Shown: positions 46,512-59,982 of the stretch, piece after piece
Layout of the letters: the number at the start of each line of letters is the position of its first letter
Position numbering within the stretch: the first letter of the stretch is position 1
NCBI GenBank assembly: GCA_016647705.1
Contig: CM028326.1
Location: 42,904,285 to 42,968,284 of the forward strand
Origin: Eucommia ulmoides
Taxonomy: Eukaryota > Streptophyta > Magnoliopsida > Garryales > Eucommiaceae
DNA: 64,000 bases
Reading direction: 5' to 3'
Made by a program: the position numbers and the translations under genes
The notes under the pieces: model-generated
Told to the model about the DNA's origin: nothing
Seen by the model: only the letters and a program-made list of their open reading frames with translations
The model's database searches: none

Positions 46512-47280
46512 ATTGACATTTTTTTTTCCTTTTCATTTTGACCGGACTCGCTTAGGTTTCCTACATATCTTGGCAAGTTACTAGGAATCAAGTTGTAATG
46601 TATTTCAGTACAATGAGACACTTTTTATGAGTCATAGATAGTTGTGTTTTATTGGTAGTAATCTAATATAACTTAATGGATAGAGTATTTGTCCTAAGCA
46701 TTAGCTAGTTAAGATTGATCGTTGTCTTGATTGTTATTTTGTCTAAGTCTTTGAATGGTATTGTTTTGGTTTCTTTTATTGGAGGCTTGGTACGTCGAGT
46801 ATTTTGAACGACTCTAGGACTTGCCTAACTCTAGAAAGATCATGTTAGATCACGGTGAGGTTGATTTTCTAATGATACTCTACTATACCCTGATGCTTCT
46901 CAGGAATGAGTAAGGTCAATTATCAAGATACACCTTAGGTGAGGGCGACTCTTTGTCTGACTTCTAAGTTGGTTGAATACCCATTATTAGAGATAGACAA
47001 TGGTATGGTGACTGGCGAGGAAACTTGATCACATTACATGTCCGAGGATTGCTTGCTAGTCTATTAGAGCTTTCTAATAAAGTGTATGGGTGCAAGTATT
47101 ATGTTGATGATGGCTTACGGATGCAAAATGATATGCAAAACGCCACATATTTTTTTGAAGTATAATGCCTAATTTTTCTCATGTGTATAAAGTTATTTAT
47201 GCCTAAGTGAAACATGATGTATAGTACTTGTGTAGTATTTTGATACTAACTGATGTATTGTATGGTTTTATGATGCTCAA
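46512..47280 (-). mobile_element. Ogre-like sequence, right part
   Basis: Begins with 'ttaggtttcctacatatctt' and 'actaggaatcaagttgtaat', the same LTR-type words that end at 34782 on the other side of the outer Athila element. From 46640 on no similarity to other parts of the window was noticed. No gene. Confidence 0.45.
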
Positions 47281-49640
47281 ATCTAGAATGTTTTCCTAGG
47301 GAATGCATCGTCTATATAGAGATACCAGTGTTTTCCTATAATGTTTGCACTAGTTACATTTTGCTATTAGCCATCTCCCCTGATTATTTCCATTTTGTTT
47401 CTGGTACAGAAAGCTGACCAATACTTCTGAGAGGCTTCCTGCTCCTTTGCTCCTGCTTGCGTTGCATCAGAATTTTGAACGAGATTTCTCTTTGAAAATT
47501 CAATGGGTAATGGGTGCAAGATGGAAAGCTTTGGACATGAATAGTGGAGGGTTGTTTCATGTATTTCTTGGTTGGGATCGGGATTTTCCCCAAATGGGAA
47601 CATCTGGCCTGAAATACCGATCATTGTTAATCTAGCTCGGGCTTTAAATATGTTTTGGATGAGTTTTAAGAAAGGCTTTGAATAAATGGCTCTTTTAGCA
47701 ACGCTTTTTCTCTTTCTTTCCTGTACTTTCCCAAGTTCATTTATAATGTTTTAGGCATTAACCTATAGGGTCCATGCAAATTTTGTTTTTCACGTTTGTA
47801 CGAGATTATTTTGACTAGAGTATACTTAGGCAATCGTACTCAAACATTCAATCATCTCAGAGATTGTCGCGAGTTTTTGCGTTAGATTAATCTAAATTAT
47901 GATAAAGATAAGTTCAATAGTAATTTAGACTAAATATCCGTAGTTATTAATTGAAAAGATTGTTTAGTTCAATTCCATCAAGTTCAAATAATTGATTTTT
48001 TCTGAGATTGTTATCGAGATTACTTAGGTCATGTATGTTACCCGAGGTTTCTACAAAGACTTCGATTCATTTCTTCTATCTCAAACTGAAGGCAAACCGG
48101 AATGGTCCATCCCGATATGACTCAAAAGAGGGAAAAAATAAATTATTGAGAAACAAGTATTAGTTAATGACGACTAACAAATGTTTGTTTATCCTGGCAA
48201 TATTGAGAGATTCATCATTTTTTTTTCCTTATTCTATTTCTTTTCTTTTTTTTTGTTTTTTATTTTTTCCACTCTTGCAATTAAGGAACCATGCTTCCTA
48301 TATAATCCATGTAGCGAGTTTTAGGTAGAGATCCCGGTCTAGTTGGCCCAAGTCACTAGGTGTTAAAACACCCTTACGACTTAATACTTAAATTATATAG
48401 ATAGCGTGATTCACCCGATTGACTTCGTGTGATCACTCAGTGTTTAAAAACTTTCTCAGACCAATATTTATTATTATTTTTTTCTTTTTCTTTGAACACA
48501 TACTTTTAATATTTTTATATTTTTAGATAATTATGGTAGTTTAAGTCAGTCTCGAGGTCGTCATTGTATTCACCCTTTTCCTGGCTACTTTCTTTTATAA
48601 GCTATGCTCTTAGTAAAGTCTCATTGTCTTATTCTAATCTTGACTGTCTTCAATCGTACAAGGTTCCTCCTAATTTTTTTAAATAGATTTCCACGCAGTT
48701 CTTGATTTGTTATTTTGGAGTAAAATACGAGTCTGTATTAGTCCATCTTCCTTTGTTCCTCTACCCGACCTTACAAAAACTTTTCTTTCGCAGGGGTAGG
48801 TTCTAAGACTTTTCTCTGTTATCCTTCTCATCGAGAATCCTCCAAATGCTTCCTCCTTTTATTCTGGTTTGAGGAGGTCTTCTATAATCTTCCATGGTTT
48901 CTTAGACATTCCTGGGTTGGAACATGTGTAGTGATTCCACAACAAGGCTCTTAAGTTTTCCTTCTAACTTTCTCATATTTTATTATCAATATCTCATCAT
49001 ATTTTGGTTGAAACAAGTCTTTTCTTTTAACATTTTTCTTTGGATAATGATCTAATTTAGTATTGAAATTATGTTACTATTACTGTAATTATTCGCGGTT
49101 TGTGAATTTTGATAAGCAAATTAATTTATGAAAGTTGGAGTATAAAGGCCTAAGTCGACCTTAGATAAAATAAGCCTGTAGTTAATGATACGTAGATTTA
49201 GTACGTAGACGTACAAGATAATACCTAATTCATTATAAGGGACTTAAGAAGTTAAGGGAAAGACAGAGATAAATATGGTCTTTTTCCTGATTTTTTTCCA
49301 GAATAGCAAAGCTGGGTTCATTTGGCTCAGGGTTTGTCAAAGAGAGCAATGCTTCCTTGAATTGAGAAAATGATGGATTCGTTCTAAGTATTTTTGATAG
49401 AGAGACAGATCGGGTCTATTTTATGATCTTGCAAATGGATTTTGGATGGCTTTTATAAAAAATAACCTAAAGTAGATTTTCTAGGATTCTTAAGTGATTA
49501 TGACCCTAGACTTTAAACTTTTAAGGATGAAAATTATCCTAGCCTTATGCATGATTGTATTCTTTGCCTATGTATGAGTATGTTTATATGAATAGATGAT
49601 TATGTTCGTGCTTTATGTAATGCGATCCTAGGAAGATATA
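47281..49640 (-). mobile_element. Family G internal retroelement sequence, copy 2
   Basis: Uninterrupted counterpart of 641-2192 plus 5933-6640. Its site at about 48920 (gttggaacatgtg) shows the state of copy 1 before the copia-like LTR arrived. A minus open frame (47624-47367) starts MIGISGQMFPFGENPDPNQE; no domain recognised and copy 1 does not keep it open, so I do not call a gene. Confidence 0.6.
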
Positions 49641-49689
49641 GTTCTCAGCTTGGACTTGGCTTCGTAAGACCCGGGTAATTACAACTTTT

Positions 49690-50130
49690 GGTTTATCCTC
49701 AAATTTAGAAGTTACGGTCATCTTAAGACTATGGCATGATTGACCTTTTATCCTCGAGATATGGATCATTCTTCCTAGGACTCTAAGGCAAAATTATCAT
49801 TTTCTTCCTCAAGACATGGATCATAGCTCCTTGGACTTAATGATAGAATTATCCTTTTTTTTTTTTTTCAAAGTACGGATTGTTGCTCCTATAACTTAAT
49901 GACATACTTGTCTTTTTCTTCCTCAGAAACATGGATCATTGCTTCTTAGGACCGAATGACAGAATTGCCCTTATTTCCTACTTGAAAGGTGGTTTATTAC
50001 TCCTAGGACATAATGACATAATTATTTTTCCTTTTTTTCTTAAAAGATAGATGACCGCTCCTAGGACTTACTGGTAGATTTATCCTTTTTATTCCTCAAA
50101 AGATGGATCATCATTCTTAGGTCATGATGA
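49690..50130 (+). repeat. Minisatellite, about seven units of 55-65 bp
   Basis: Units follow 'ttcctcaagacatggatcat' then agctcctaggacttaatgac and agaattatcctttt. They differ by several bases each. Tandem repeats of this kind are known from untranslated regions of Tat/Ogre-lineage elements. Confidence 0.8.
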
Positions 50131-51371
50131 AGGGTCTAAAACACCTTTGATTTCTTGACGTCTTACTGAGGGTGGATTTATTTTGACAGTCTGACTGGTT
50201 CTTAGCAAAACAGGTTTAACTTGTCTTAAAGAGTTTCGAACCTAAACAAAATGTCTTCCTCATGGTTCATAATTCCTATTATATACGCTTTATGATAAAG
50301 AACACTACGCTTAGGACGTGACATCTATATCCTAGGGAAATGTGACCTGAGGTATGTTTACTATTGGATCACACAGTCTTGATTTAATTGTGTGATGACA
50401 CTTTCTTATGTCTTGGTAACCTTGCATGATTTTGCATGATCGAAGTAGATTCCTTCATATTGTCTTAGTAGACGAACCTTTAGGCGACTGTTTAGCAGTG
50501 TTTACTTTTAGACTAATTACTCAAGCAAAACTTTTTATGCACTTTATTTTAAAAGGCACATGTATTCATAAATTATCAGGGCAAGGTTTTTTTTATTTTA
50601 TTTTTATTTTATTATGTGCATTCTTCCAAATTTAAGGGGCATTTATGATTTTCATGAGTTTAATAAAATTTTGTTTTATTAATTAATAATAAGGATTTTT
50701 TGTTCTTTTCTCCCAAACTTGCTCCTTAATTGAATTTTGAAAGCGTTTTTTATTTCAGCAAGCTTGCGATGCAAAGAAAGAACGGAAATTCTTACATTGT
50801 CTATTATACCCCTATTTATCCTAGAAATTCTATTTTACCGATATAGCATCACAATTGTACGTATAACTGTACACAACATAAAAATAAAATTCTCCCGAAG
50901 ATAGTGTCCTAAGTAGAATAGGGTTTTGGGTATCCTCTATCCTAGGCTCACTATATATGGTTCATGTCTTTTCTACTAACATATCCTAGAAGGTTTCGGT
51001 TCCCAGATCTTCAAATATCTAGAGTCCTCCCTGGGCAGAACATCCATCTTTGGTTGGTGATCCACGCAAAGTGAGTTTCATAGCTGGATCCCAAGGGATA
51101 AACCGTCCATCTCTACTTCTACTATCTCATCTTTCTATCCAAAGGATTTTGAAGCTTAGGTTATCGTAGTCAAATTGCACGACTTCAACCCTACTAACTT
51201 TCTCTCTATCCCAAAGAGGTTTGTGGCCTTCGGTTTTTTTTTTTTCCTAATGATATGCAATGTAGTAATGTAAAGACAATAAATACATGCAATTAAAACC
51301 AAAAACATATTTATTGGATTTTATTTGACTATGAACATAGATTTAGATTGCAACTAGGCTTGGCCCTCAAA
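50131..51371 (-). mobile_element. Leader region of an Ogre-like element
   Basis: Lies downstream of the primer-binding site on the minus strand. No frame with a domain was recognised. A T11-13 run at 51234-51246 interrupts it. Nothing else supported. Confidence 0.45.
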
Positions 51372-51392
51372 AGTCCCCAACAGTGTCGCTGG
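51372..51392 (-). other. Primer-binding site of an Ogre-like element
   Basis: Minus strand CCAGCGACACTGTTGGGGAC, next to the LTR end GGGTGCGTCA. It is close to the TGGCGACTCYGYTGGGGA site typical of Ogre-lineage elements. Its place shows that 51394-53874 is a 5' LTR. Confidence 0.7.
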
Positions 51393-51393
51393 T

Positions 51394-53874
51394 TGACGCA
51401 CCCTAGATTTTTAAAAGTAGAGGAATTAGAGATCAGGAAGAAGAGGAAAACAAGTTTTTATTCCGCCCTCTCAAAATTCTCAAAATCTGTTCCTTTTTTC
51501 TGAAATGAGTTTTTAGGGGATTTCTAGGCGCCAGTTTTGAAAATGTTCTTTAGGCCAAAATTTTATTTTAAAAGGATTCGGCACCTAACATGGGTTAAAT
51601 GGTATGCTAGGTCACTGAGAGTTTAGTAATTGATTTTTAATTTTTGAAATGGCTCGTGTTTAGACTCGTAAAGGTCTTTTACTAGATATTTCTCTAAGTT
51701 CAGGGGGTTAGTTATACTTGGGAAAGGTTTTAAGCACCCCAAGACACCCATCTCAAGGTGATACCTTATCCTAAATACATGTTCACGTTTAAACAAAGTC
51801 CAAGTAATTTTTTTGGTTTTGCTTAACAACTAACTACCAACAACAATAGATAAAGGTACATCAAATGAAAACATTGTTTTTTGTATTTTTTGACTATAGA
51901 ACCTTCTAAAGGTTGCTTATGTATCCCAGTATTCATGGAGAATCAGGTCAAAACATAGTTCATCTGTTTAAGATAAATCGATTTTTATTTAGATAGGTGA
52001 TTGAACCCGTACGTGGGTTTCCAACGTATATTAGTTAGATGAGAATCAGGTCAACACAAAGTTTATTTAAGTTTGCTTTCTTGTGTTCTTCATGTTCTTG
52101 ATGTTTTTGACAAGTTTGATGATTTCAACGAGTTTTCGACGTTTGTGACTTGATTACAAGACAAATATATTAAGTACATGAAATATAAGTCTAAAACCTA
52201 CATGAACATACTACGTACAAGCAATATGAACGTATTTAAGACAATATAAAATGGAGTTTAAGAATACATACCTATATTAGGGGAGTAGTCTTTCCCTATG
52301 CAATTTCATTATCCCTATGCAATTTCATTCTTCTCATTCCTTGAATCTTCTCTATTGTTCTCGATTGTTCTTCGACGACTTCTTGATATCTTCCTCCAAG
52401 ATCCTCATAAACTCCTTCAGGAAAGTATTTTGATAGAATTTCAAGGTGTTTTTGGAATATAAATCTTGAGAATCCATTAGACCCAATAGCAGAATTTGAG
52501 CCTAAAGAGAGAAAGTGTGGGTTCAAGCCCTCCAATTTATGAAAACAGACCCTCTATTTATTGGCACGGGGCCTATGCTTTGGACAATGCTCAAGCCATT
52601 CCTCGTTATTCCTTAAGGCTAGTTTGGTTTAGGGGTCATCCTTTTATGCCTTGTAGTTTGATGGTTTTGGATGAATCTTGAAGATTCTGAAGGATTTTCT
52701 AAGATTTGGTAATGATTACCAAATATAAAAGTATGTTAGATAATGATTGGCAATCATTACTCATGATTGTCAATCATTGGTGTTCATTATCAATCATTAG
52801 ATACGATTGGCTTGCGTATGGCATGTTTAATGCATGATGTGCCACTTTCCACTTTGGTTTTGTGGCTAAATATCGGTTACTTGTACTATTTCAATTCGAC
52901 TACCACTAATAATTTGGAGGTTCAATGTATTTAATCTCTAAGTGTCATTTGGAATTTAATGCTTGGTAGTGATACTTGATGTGATGGAATTGAATTGGTT
53001 CGATTTATCTTGTAACCATATAGTCACATTTCAAGCAATTCGATTTGGAAAAGATTTTTTGCGTAAAATATCTACGTTCCATGAATATGGTCTTCCTATG
53101 TCATCCAAGCATTAAATTCTTGATCGAATGGTGATTTTATGGCTCATTAAATACATGCCTTGTTGGCAAACCGAATCGGTTAGACTGGTAATTGCTACTT
53201 ATCTTTTGAGTAACTTGGTTTCTTTCCTAAATATTTTGGTAAAAATATATTGGAAATATCTTGGGAATTTAATTCTCATTAATGAGTCTTTAAATTCTTG
53301 GTGGGGCCCTTAATGTGATGGGCTTTGATTGTTGGTCATGATTACTTCGGTTTGGTTGGATTCGAATAGAGTCCTAAGCCTTAGTTACTTTGGCTAACTT
53401 TAGGTTTGTCATGGAAATTTCTTGACTTGATCAAGGTTTTTGAATTGATTTTTGTAGGATTAATTATTTAAACAAGAATTTTAAATAGTATTTTTGGCGT
53501 CAAATAGACGAAACCAATGATAGTGAATGTTTTCAAAATGGGTAACAATGGTAATTGATGAAATTTTCTTAAATTAAAGGGTAGTAACTAATTTTTATTC
53601 ATATTAAAGTGATTTCATAAAACTTATCCTCTAATAATGTCATCTTAGTTTCCTTTAACTTTATGAATTTCGAGGTTGACCCGAAACTTTTACTTAACCA
53701 AATTCAGTCAAATTTAATAGTTTTATATTTTCTTCTGTATTTGTACTATTTCTTAGTATTATCCAGTGTGATCCAAGGTAGAAATTCATTCCCTTAAAAT
53801 CACAGTTTAAAGTTTATCTGACCTTGTACTTTCAATCCGATACTAATTGGGCGGGACAAAAGGCGATGTCTCCA
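51394..53874 (-). mobile_element. Ogre-like 5' LTR
   Basis: About 2.5 kb, starting TGGAGACATCGCCTTTTGTC at 53874 and ending ...CTAGGGTGCGTCA at 51394. It is the most complete member of the family and the reference for the fragments at 9355, 24168 and 24835. It abuts the middle of a copia-like LTR at 53875, so this element probably entered that LTR; the left end of the element was not found, so the duplication (ctggg expected) could not be checked. Confidence 0.75.
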
Positions 53875-55478
53875 CTGGGTCAGTCGACTAACGAAAATAG
53901 GGGCTTAAAGAAGTTAAAAGAGTGAACCTACTAAACAATTCGGTTAACCAATTAGTTAGGTCCATCGACTAACGAATTCAGTAGGTAAAATAAAGAAAAA
54001 AAAGAAAAACGCACTAGGCAAATCGGCCAACCGATGGGGAGGTGGATGAACCGATTGTAGTCAGTACAATGGTAAGAAAACTAACTATTGCAGTGGCGGT
54101 CGATCGACAATGTGTCGGTCAACTAATGGTGTCTGACAGTCAAAATTTGACTATTTCGATTTTTATCCAAATCACTTTGTTTTGAACGATTTTAAAAGAT
54201 ATTTTTAAGAGATTAGGGTATTTTACTTTTATATGTCATATATTACTAATATCTATCAATTTTGTCCATATATTAAATTATTCTTTGACTTGAATTGGTA
54301 AAACTACTTCCAATCTTTGAGTGTTTTGAATCTAAAAAGTTTTAGAGACCTAATTAAGTTTTTAAAATTATTTTTATAAGGAATATATCTATTTTTATAG
54401 TATACGATAAATGGGGTCTTAAAGAGAAATTTTAGGTCTTGTAATTTGAAAACTAACTGTTATAGGCATAGTTAAAATTCTATATATAGAGACCTGTGTT
54501 TTATTAAATGAATTAATCAAGAACAATTAGCCTTTGCTATTAAAAGAAAGTGATTTACGCTGAGAAATTTATAAGAGAGTATTATCGAAAGAGTTCTTGA
54601 TCGAGATGCGAAAACATTTTGATCACTAGTTATTGTTCTACACTTGGTTATCATGATTGCTTTCAAGAAATCCTGGTGAAATATTTGCAAGTTAATTAAA
54701 GTGCTTTCTTAGATTATTTATTTGATTACTTGGATTAAGCGTTTTACAAAAAATCGTTTTCAAATCTAATATCTTGAAAATCTTTTAAGACGATTTTTTA
54801 TTGGAGAAATTCGATTATTTATTATTTGTGCTTTAAATTGATTAAATCAAATTTGTGCCTCACATAGTTTTTGAGACATTAATTTAGCATAATTATTTTT
54901 GGGGTGGTAGAAGCTCCTGTAGGAGAAACTTGTTAATGTTTTGTATTTGCGAGTTTGAGTGGATTAGACATATTTGGGACAGTGTCTAATCAGGGTAGTT
55001 AGGTTTAATTCTTAGCCTAAGAAAAAAATTACGAATATTTTTTAGCCCGAGAAAAAAGATTTGGGTTTAATCTTTAGCCTGTGAAAAAAATTAGGTTAAT
55101 CTTTAGCCCATTAAAATATTAGATTCTGATTCTTCCTATTAAGAATTAGGATTAGATAAGGTTCATCATATGCTTGTGAAATGGATAAGTATGATACAGT
55201 GAGAGTGTAAAGGGTTGATTCTGAACCAGTGAAAATAATTAGGATTGTAAGGATTTAGTTCCTACCTGGGAAAGAAATCAGGATTTTGTGGATAGTAAAA
55301 TCCCTGTGGAGCTTGGGGGACTGCATATAGGTAATAGTAGCTTGCCGAACCAGGATAAATTATTTTTTGCTGCACTATTATATTTTTGTTGTTTGAGTGT
55401 GCACTTGTTAAACACATTTCGATTGTTTAAATTTTCTCACTACCAAAATCACCCTCCTTCTTCTTCGGTAGATCTTTT
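53875..55478 (+). repeat. Copia-like LTR (family C), copy 2, 5' part missing
   Basis: Follows copy 1 from its palindrome cluster (53876-54130, gtcgactaacg, ggtcaactaatgg type) through the TATA-like tatatatagaga (54481) to a C/T-rich end like copy 1 (tcaccctccttcttcttcgg). It shows the region around 55370 without the solo LTR present in copy 1. Short units 'tttagcctgtgaaaaaaatt' repeat at 55010-55130. The frame 55288-55536 is not a gene. Confidence 0.7.
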
Positions 55479-56549
55479 AGCCAATAACATTTACCAACCT
55501 TTATTAAAAAAAATAAAAATAAATAAAAATGGTTAGATAGAAAAAAACTCTTGTCTTTCCCATCTTGCCTTATCTAGCGCTTGGTTTATGGCTTGATGAT
55601 ATCTTGGAAATAGTTTTGTTGTCCTTTTCTCATCCTTAGAAACTTACATGCTTTTGTACTTTTCTTCTTGCCAGATATTCTATCGTGTCATGCTAATCCT
55701 TTTCAAGGTCGAATGGCTTTCTTTTCGAAACTTGTTGCCATGAAAAACCTTTACTATAATGTCACGAACGCATCTTAACTATTATGGGATGACCTTCTTG
55801 TTTTTTTTTTTTTTTTTTTTTTTTTTGGTTTCAAAATCATTTGGCTGAATGGTTGGTATTGGTATTGTCTAGGATTTTCTTTTTTTCGTATTAGCGGTGC
55901 AGGTCCTTTAAGGTAGCAGGACACTTTGTCTGCGGGTTAATGCCTTATTTCTTTCCTTAGCTCTTATCACTTGCTCTTTGCCTTATCTGTATTCAAGTGT
56001 TAGTTATATGGGAAAAACATCATGTGAAAAATCAAAAGTTGCAATTACTTTAAGTTCATGCATCAAGTGCCAAATATATTTTTCTATTTTTTTAAGTCAC
56101 TTTCCTTGGAAATACAATCTTTAGTTTGACTATTTACTGGAAAATTACAGATTTCTAACTGATTTCGAACTTTATCCTATTGATGATCGAACTAATTCCT
56201 ATTACCAGTCGAATTCCTCGATTCCTCAACTTTTCCCAAAACTAAACAGTTTTTCGACGAAACGAAAATAATCAGTTTTTTCTATTTTTGTTTCTCCCAT
56301 TTTTATTTTTTTTATATATGACATTTTTGCACTTAACACCCTTTCGAATTTTCACTATGGACTACTTCCACAGTTTTGCATCTCATCACCCTTTCAGGTT
56401 TTTATTGGGTCTGTGTTTTTGTATCTTACTAAATCCCTACGTTCTTGCCTGCATCGCTCTTTTGGGTTTTTGCCACAACCTGTGGTTGTATATTTTTTAT
56501 CCGTTTTTGCCATTACTACCTGTCAGTGATAAGTCTGTGTTTATATTAT
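55479..56549 (-). mobile_element. 3' untranslated region behind the Ogre-like pol
   Basis: Lies after the end of the pol frame on the minus strand. T-rich, with T24-26 at 55799-55824. The plus frame 56288-56641 is a shadow of pol and low-complexity sequence. No gene. Confidence 0.5.
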
Positions 56550-59500
56550 TTTTTAGGGGTAGTATTTTTAAAACCGCATCAGAATTGATAGGCTCCGGGA
56601 ACTCTTCTCTATCCATCTCTTGCAGTGTTAGGGTTCCGTGATTCAATATTTTCTTAACAACAAACCGACTCTCCCAGTTTGGTGCAAACTTCCTTTTCTC
56701 TCTTCTTGAAATGGGAAAATCTTCTTTAATACCATTTCACCTGGTCTGTAAAATCACGGGAACTTTCTTGTTGTAGGAGTTTTTCATTCTTTGACGATAA
56801 CACTACCCATGACAAATAGCAGTAAGTCTTTTTTATCTATTAAGCACAGCTGGTCAAGCCTTTGTTCTACCCGTTCTGTCAAATCCATTTTGGACTCCAT
56901 CAAGATTCTCAAAGATGGGATCTCTACTTCTATCGGGATCACAACCTTTGTCCCATCTACCAAAGGGTAAGGTGTGGCTCATATCGATGTTCGGAATGAA
57001 GTTCGGTATGCCATCAAAGCGATTGGTAATATTTCATCCCATTCCTTGTGATTATCAATCATATTACTTAGGATTTTATTGATGTTTTTGTTGGCAAGTT
57101 TTTAATATTCCTCCTTTAAGGTTCTGAGCATCGTCCGTTATCAGGCCCTATGGCACTCCATAGGGGGAAAAAATGTTTTCTTTAACAAATTGAGTCATAG
57201 TTTTCTAGGTGAGAAAAGTGACAAGACTGCTTCAACCCATTTAGTGAAATGATCAATAACTAACAGGATGGAACGATGTCCAGTTGGCGTTATTGGCATA
57301 GTCGGACCAATGGAATCCATTCTCTACATAGGAAAAAAGACAATAGAACTACTAGATAATGTTGCTCTATCATTTATAAATGGATATGATCTTCGTGCAC
57401 TTGGAATTTTTGACATTTTTGTACGAAATCTATGCAATCACCTTCGATCATTATCCAGAAATGACCAATTCGAAGAATTTTCTTAGCCGGCATGAACCCA
57501 CTCATGTGTGGTCTATAGACTCCACTTTGTACATTTTCCATTAAATTTATTACTTCTCAGGTTCCCACATATGATAGTAGACCCATGTGCGATGATCTTT
57601 TATACAATGTTTCCCCATTTAGGAAAACTGACAAGCTAGTCTTCGCAAGATGCTTCGACTTAAACTATTAACTCCTTTCGGGTACTCTCGATTCTTCAGA
57701 AACCTCTAGATATTAGTGTACCTGGGTTTTATTTCTTGTTATGCTTCAATTTGATTACAATGAGCTGGTTGATGATGTATTTGGATTGTTATGGGAAATT
57801 CTTTTTCGCTTTCCTTGATTACAAAAATCATGGATGCTAAAGTTGTGAAAACATCGGCGAAGTTGTTTTTTATCCTTGGTACATGTTTGACATCGGTCTA
57901 TAATTTGTTTTTACAAAGATAAATTAAATGATTATTGCATCGTACGGATTTAGCATCTTTAGTCGAATACTTATCTGTAATCTGGTTTATGATCAGTTTG
58001 AAATCTCCGTATACCATCAGTTCTTTTATCTTCAAACTTGTTTCCATCTTGAGTACTAAGATGCACACTTCATATTCGACGGTGTTGTTTGTGTTTGCGA
58101 ACTTCAACTTGGCAGCGACCAGGAAATGTTTTCCCATTGGAAAAATTAAGATAGCCCCGATTCTATCTCCTTTTGAGTTGCTAGCTCCATCAAAGCGCAT
58201 CATCCACGTCTTTTCCTTTTAATTAGAAGTTAGGAGTGCTATAAGCTTGTTAGATAATTCTATCTCTAATGATTCATTGTCGACTATTGGATTGTCAGAA
58301 ATTTGATCAGGGATTACCTATACTTTGACTGTCTTCTAAGTTACATACACGATGTCGAATTTGGTGAGCAACATTTGTCATTTGGAAATTCTTCATGTAA
58401 GTGTTTACTTTTCAAATATGCACTTCAATGGATCCATTCGGGCGATCAAGTGAGTAGTGAAGCACAATAGGTTGACATGCAGTCCAGGCCAGCGTATAAC
58501 AAGCCTTTTCTACTACTAAATACTTTTTTTCATAGTGTGTGAACATCTTATTGAGGTAGTAGATTTCCGGGTCTTTCTTTTCTGAGTTATCATGCTGGCT
58601 CAGCATCACCCCCATTGAAGTTTCGAGGAAGGTGAGGTAAAGAAATAAGTGACTTCTTTGTGGTGGTGGCACCAAGATAGTAGGATTCATCAGGTAAGCT
58701 TTGATTTTATCAAAGGTTGCTTGGAATTCTTCATTCTAATTTTCACTGGACTTCTTTTTTAACAATATGAATATTGATTCACACGTTGTTGTCAGTTGCG
58801 AATTGAATCGAGCTATGAAATTTATCTTTTCAAGGAAACTTTGGATCTCCTTTTTGGTCCTTGGGGTTGGAATCTTGACAATGGATTTGGTTTTTGCTGG
58901 GTTAGTTTCAATACCATGGAAAATCACCATGAAGCCTAACTATTATTTGGATACTACTCCAAATACGCACTTAGCCGGATCGAGGTTTAGATGGAACTTT
59001 TGGAGACGATCAAAGATCTTCTTTAAATGATCCAAATTATTTTCATCCTCTCTCATTTTTACGATCATGTCATCTACGTATAATTCCATTTATTTGTGGG
59101 TCATAGAGTGAAAACATGTCGTCATGAAGGCGATTTTGTGCTTGTGTTCTTCGTTAACCAGGATTTGGTTATACCTATAGAATCTGTCCATGAAAGATGA
59201 GATTTTGCATTTGGGAATATTGTCCAAGATGATGTGGATGTTGGGTAATAGGGCGTCATCTTTCAAACTTGCCTCGTTGAGTCCTCGGTAATCCACACAA
59301 ATTCGGATTCTTCCATCTTTCTTCAGTATGGGCACTATATTTCTTAACCACTTGCAGTATAGGCACACTTCAATGAGATGTGCCTCAAATTGCTTCATCA
59401 CTTCTTTTATAACCTTTTGGCTGATGTTGGGTCTCATTTTTTAAAGCTTCTACTTGATTGGATTGATTATCTCCTTATAGAAAGTTTGTGTGTCATAATG

Positions 59501-59800
59501 TAAGTCTCTAGTCCTACCATATCATCATAAGACCAGGCGAACACATCATGATACTCTCTTAGCGATGATACCAAATCTTCTCTTTCTTGGTGGCTCAAAT
59601 ATTTTCTAATCTTTGTTTTCCTTAGATTCTCTAGGTCACCAAGATTTACTATTTCAGCTTCATCTTGGCTCGGGATTGGTCGATTCTCAAATCCTTCTAA
59701 GTCTCTCTGAATTTCTTCGGTATTCTCAGGGATATGTTCATCTTCTATTTCGATTTCCATTGATTCCCAACTTATTTCTTTATCAACATTGTATTTTTTA
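56550..59800 (-). pseudogene. Tat/Ogre-lineage Ty3-gypsy pol, decayed
   Basis: Pieces in order on the minus strand: linker before RT (59760-59467, EYHDVFAWSYDDMVGLET); reverse transcriptase (59437-58980) with VPILKKDGRIRICVDYRGLN and the catalytic YVDDMIVK at 59080-59057; thumb region (58930-58736, NPAKTKSIVKIPTPRTKKEI); RNase H (58690-58412, IYYLNKMFTHYEKKYLVVEK); a second, additional RNase H (58203-57898, FDGASNSKGDRIGAILIFPM ... TNNTVEYEVC), which is diagnostic of the Tat lineage; integrase (about 57530-57000) with an HHCC-like zinc-binding stretch (CIDFVQKCQKFQVH) and the IGPT/GHRSILLVIDHFTKWVEA core over two frames; and a C-terminal tail ending near 56560. At least five stops and several frameshifts break it. 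The RT motif FMDGFSGYNQI is altered to FMDRFYRYNQI. It cannot give a working polymerase. Confidence 0.9.
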
Positions 59801-59982
59801 GGTAAGTGATTTTAATTATTATATGGATTATAATTTGATGTACTTGTTCACCTGAAAAGAAAATATAAAATATGATTTTAAATACGCTAATTCTCTTAAT
59901 AACCATTATTTTTGTTATGGAAAGAAAATTGCAGAAAACAAAAAGCCTAAGATAGAATACTCTCGATTGTCTATTAGCAAGT
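59801..59982 (-). other. Ogre-like sequence left of the solo LTR insertion
   Basis: AT-rich and without a clear frame. It joins pol at 59800 to the duplication CAAGT at 59978-59982. Confidence 0.4.

Noticed and set aside
56288-56641. 117-codon plus frame with hydrophobic stretches
   Set aside because: Antisense to the tail of the Ogre-like pol and T-rich DNA; the membrane-like look is a composition effect.
57270-57486. Plus frame of 72 codons (MERCPVGVIG...)
   Set aside because: Shadow of the integrase core on the opposite strand.
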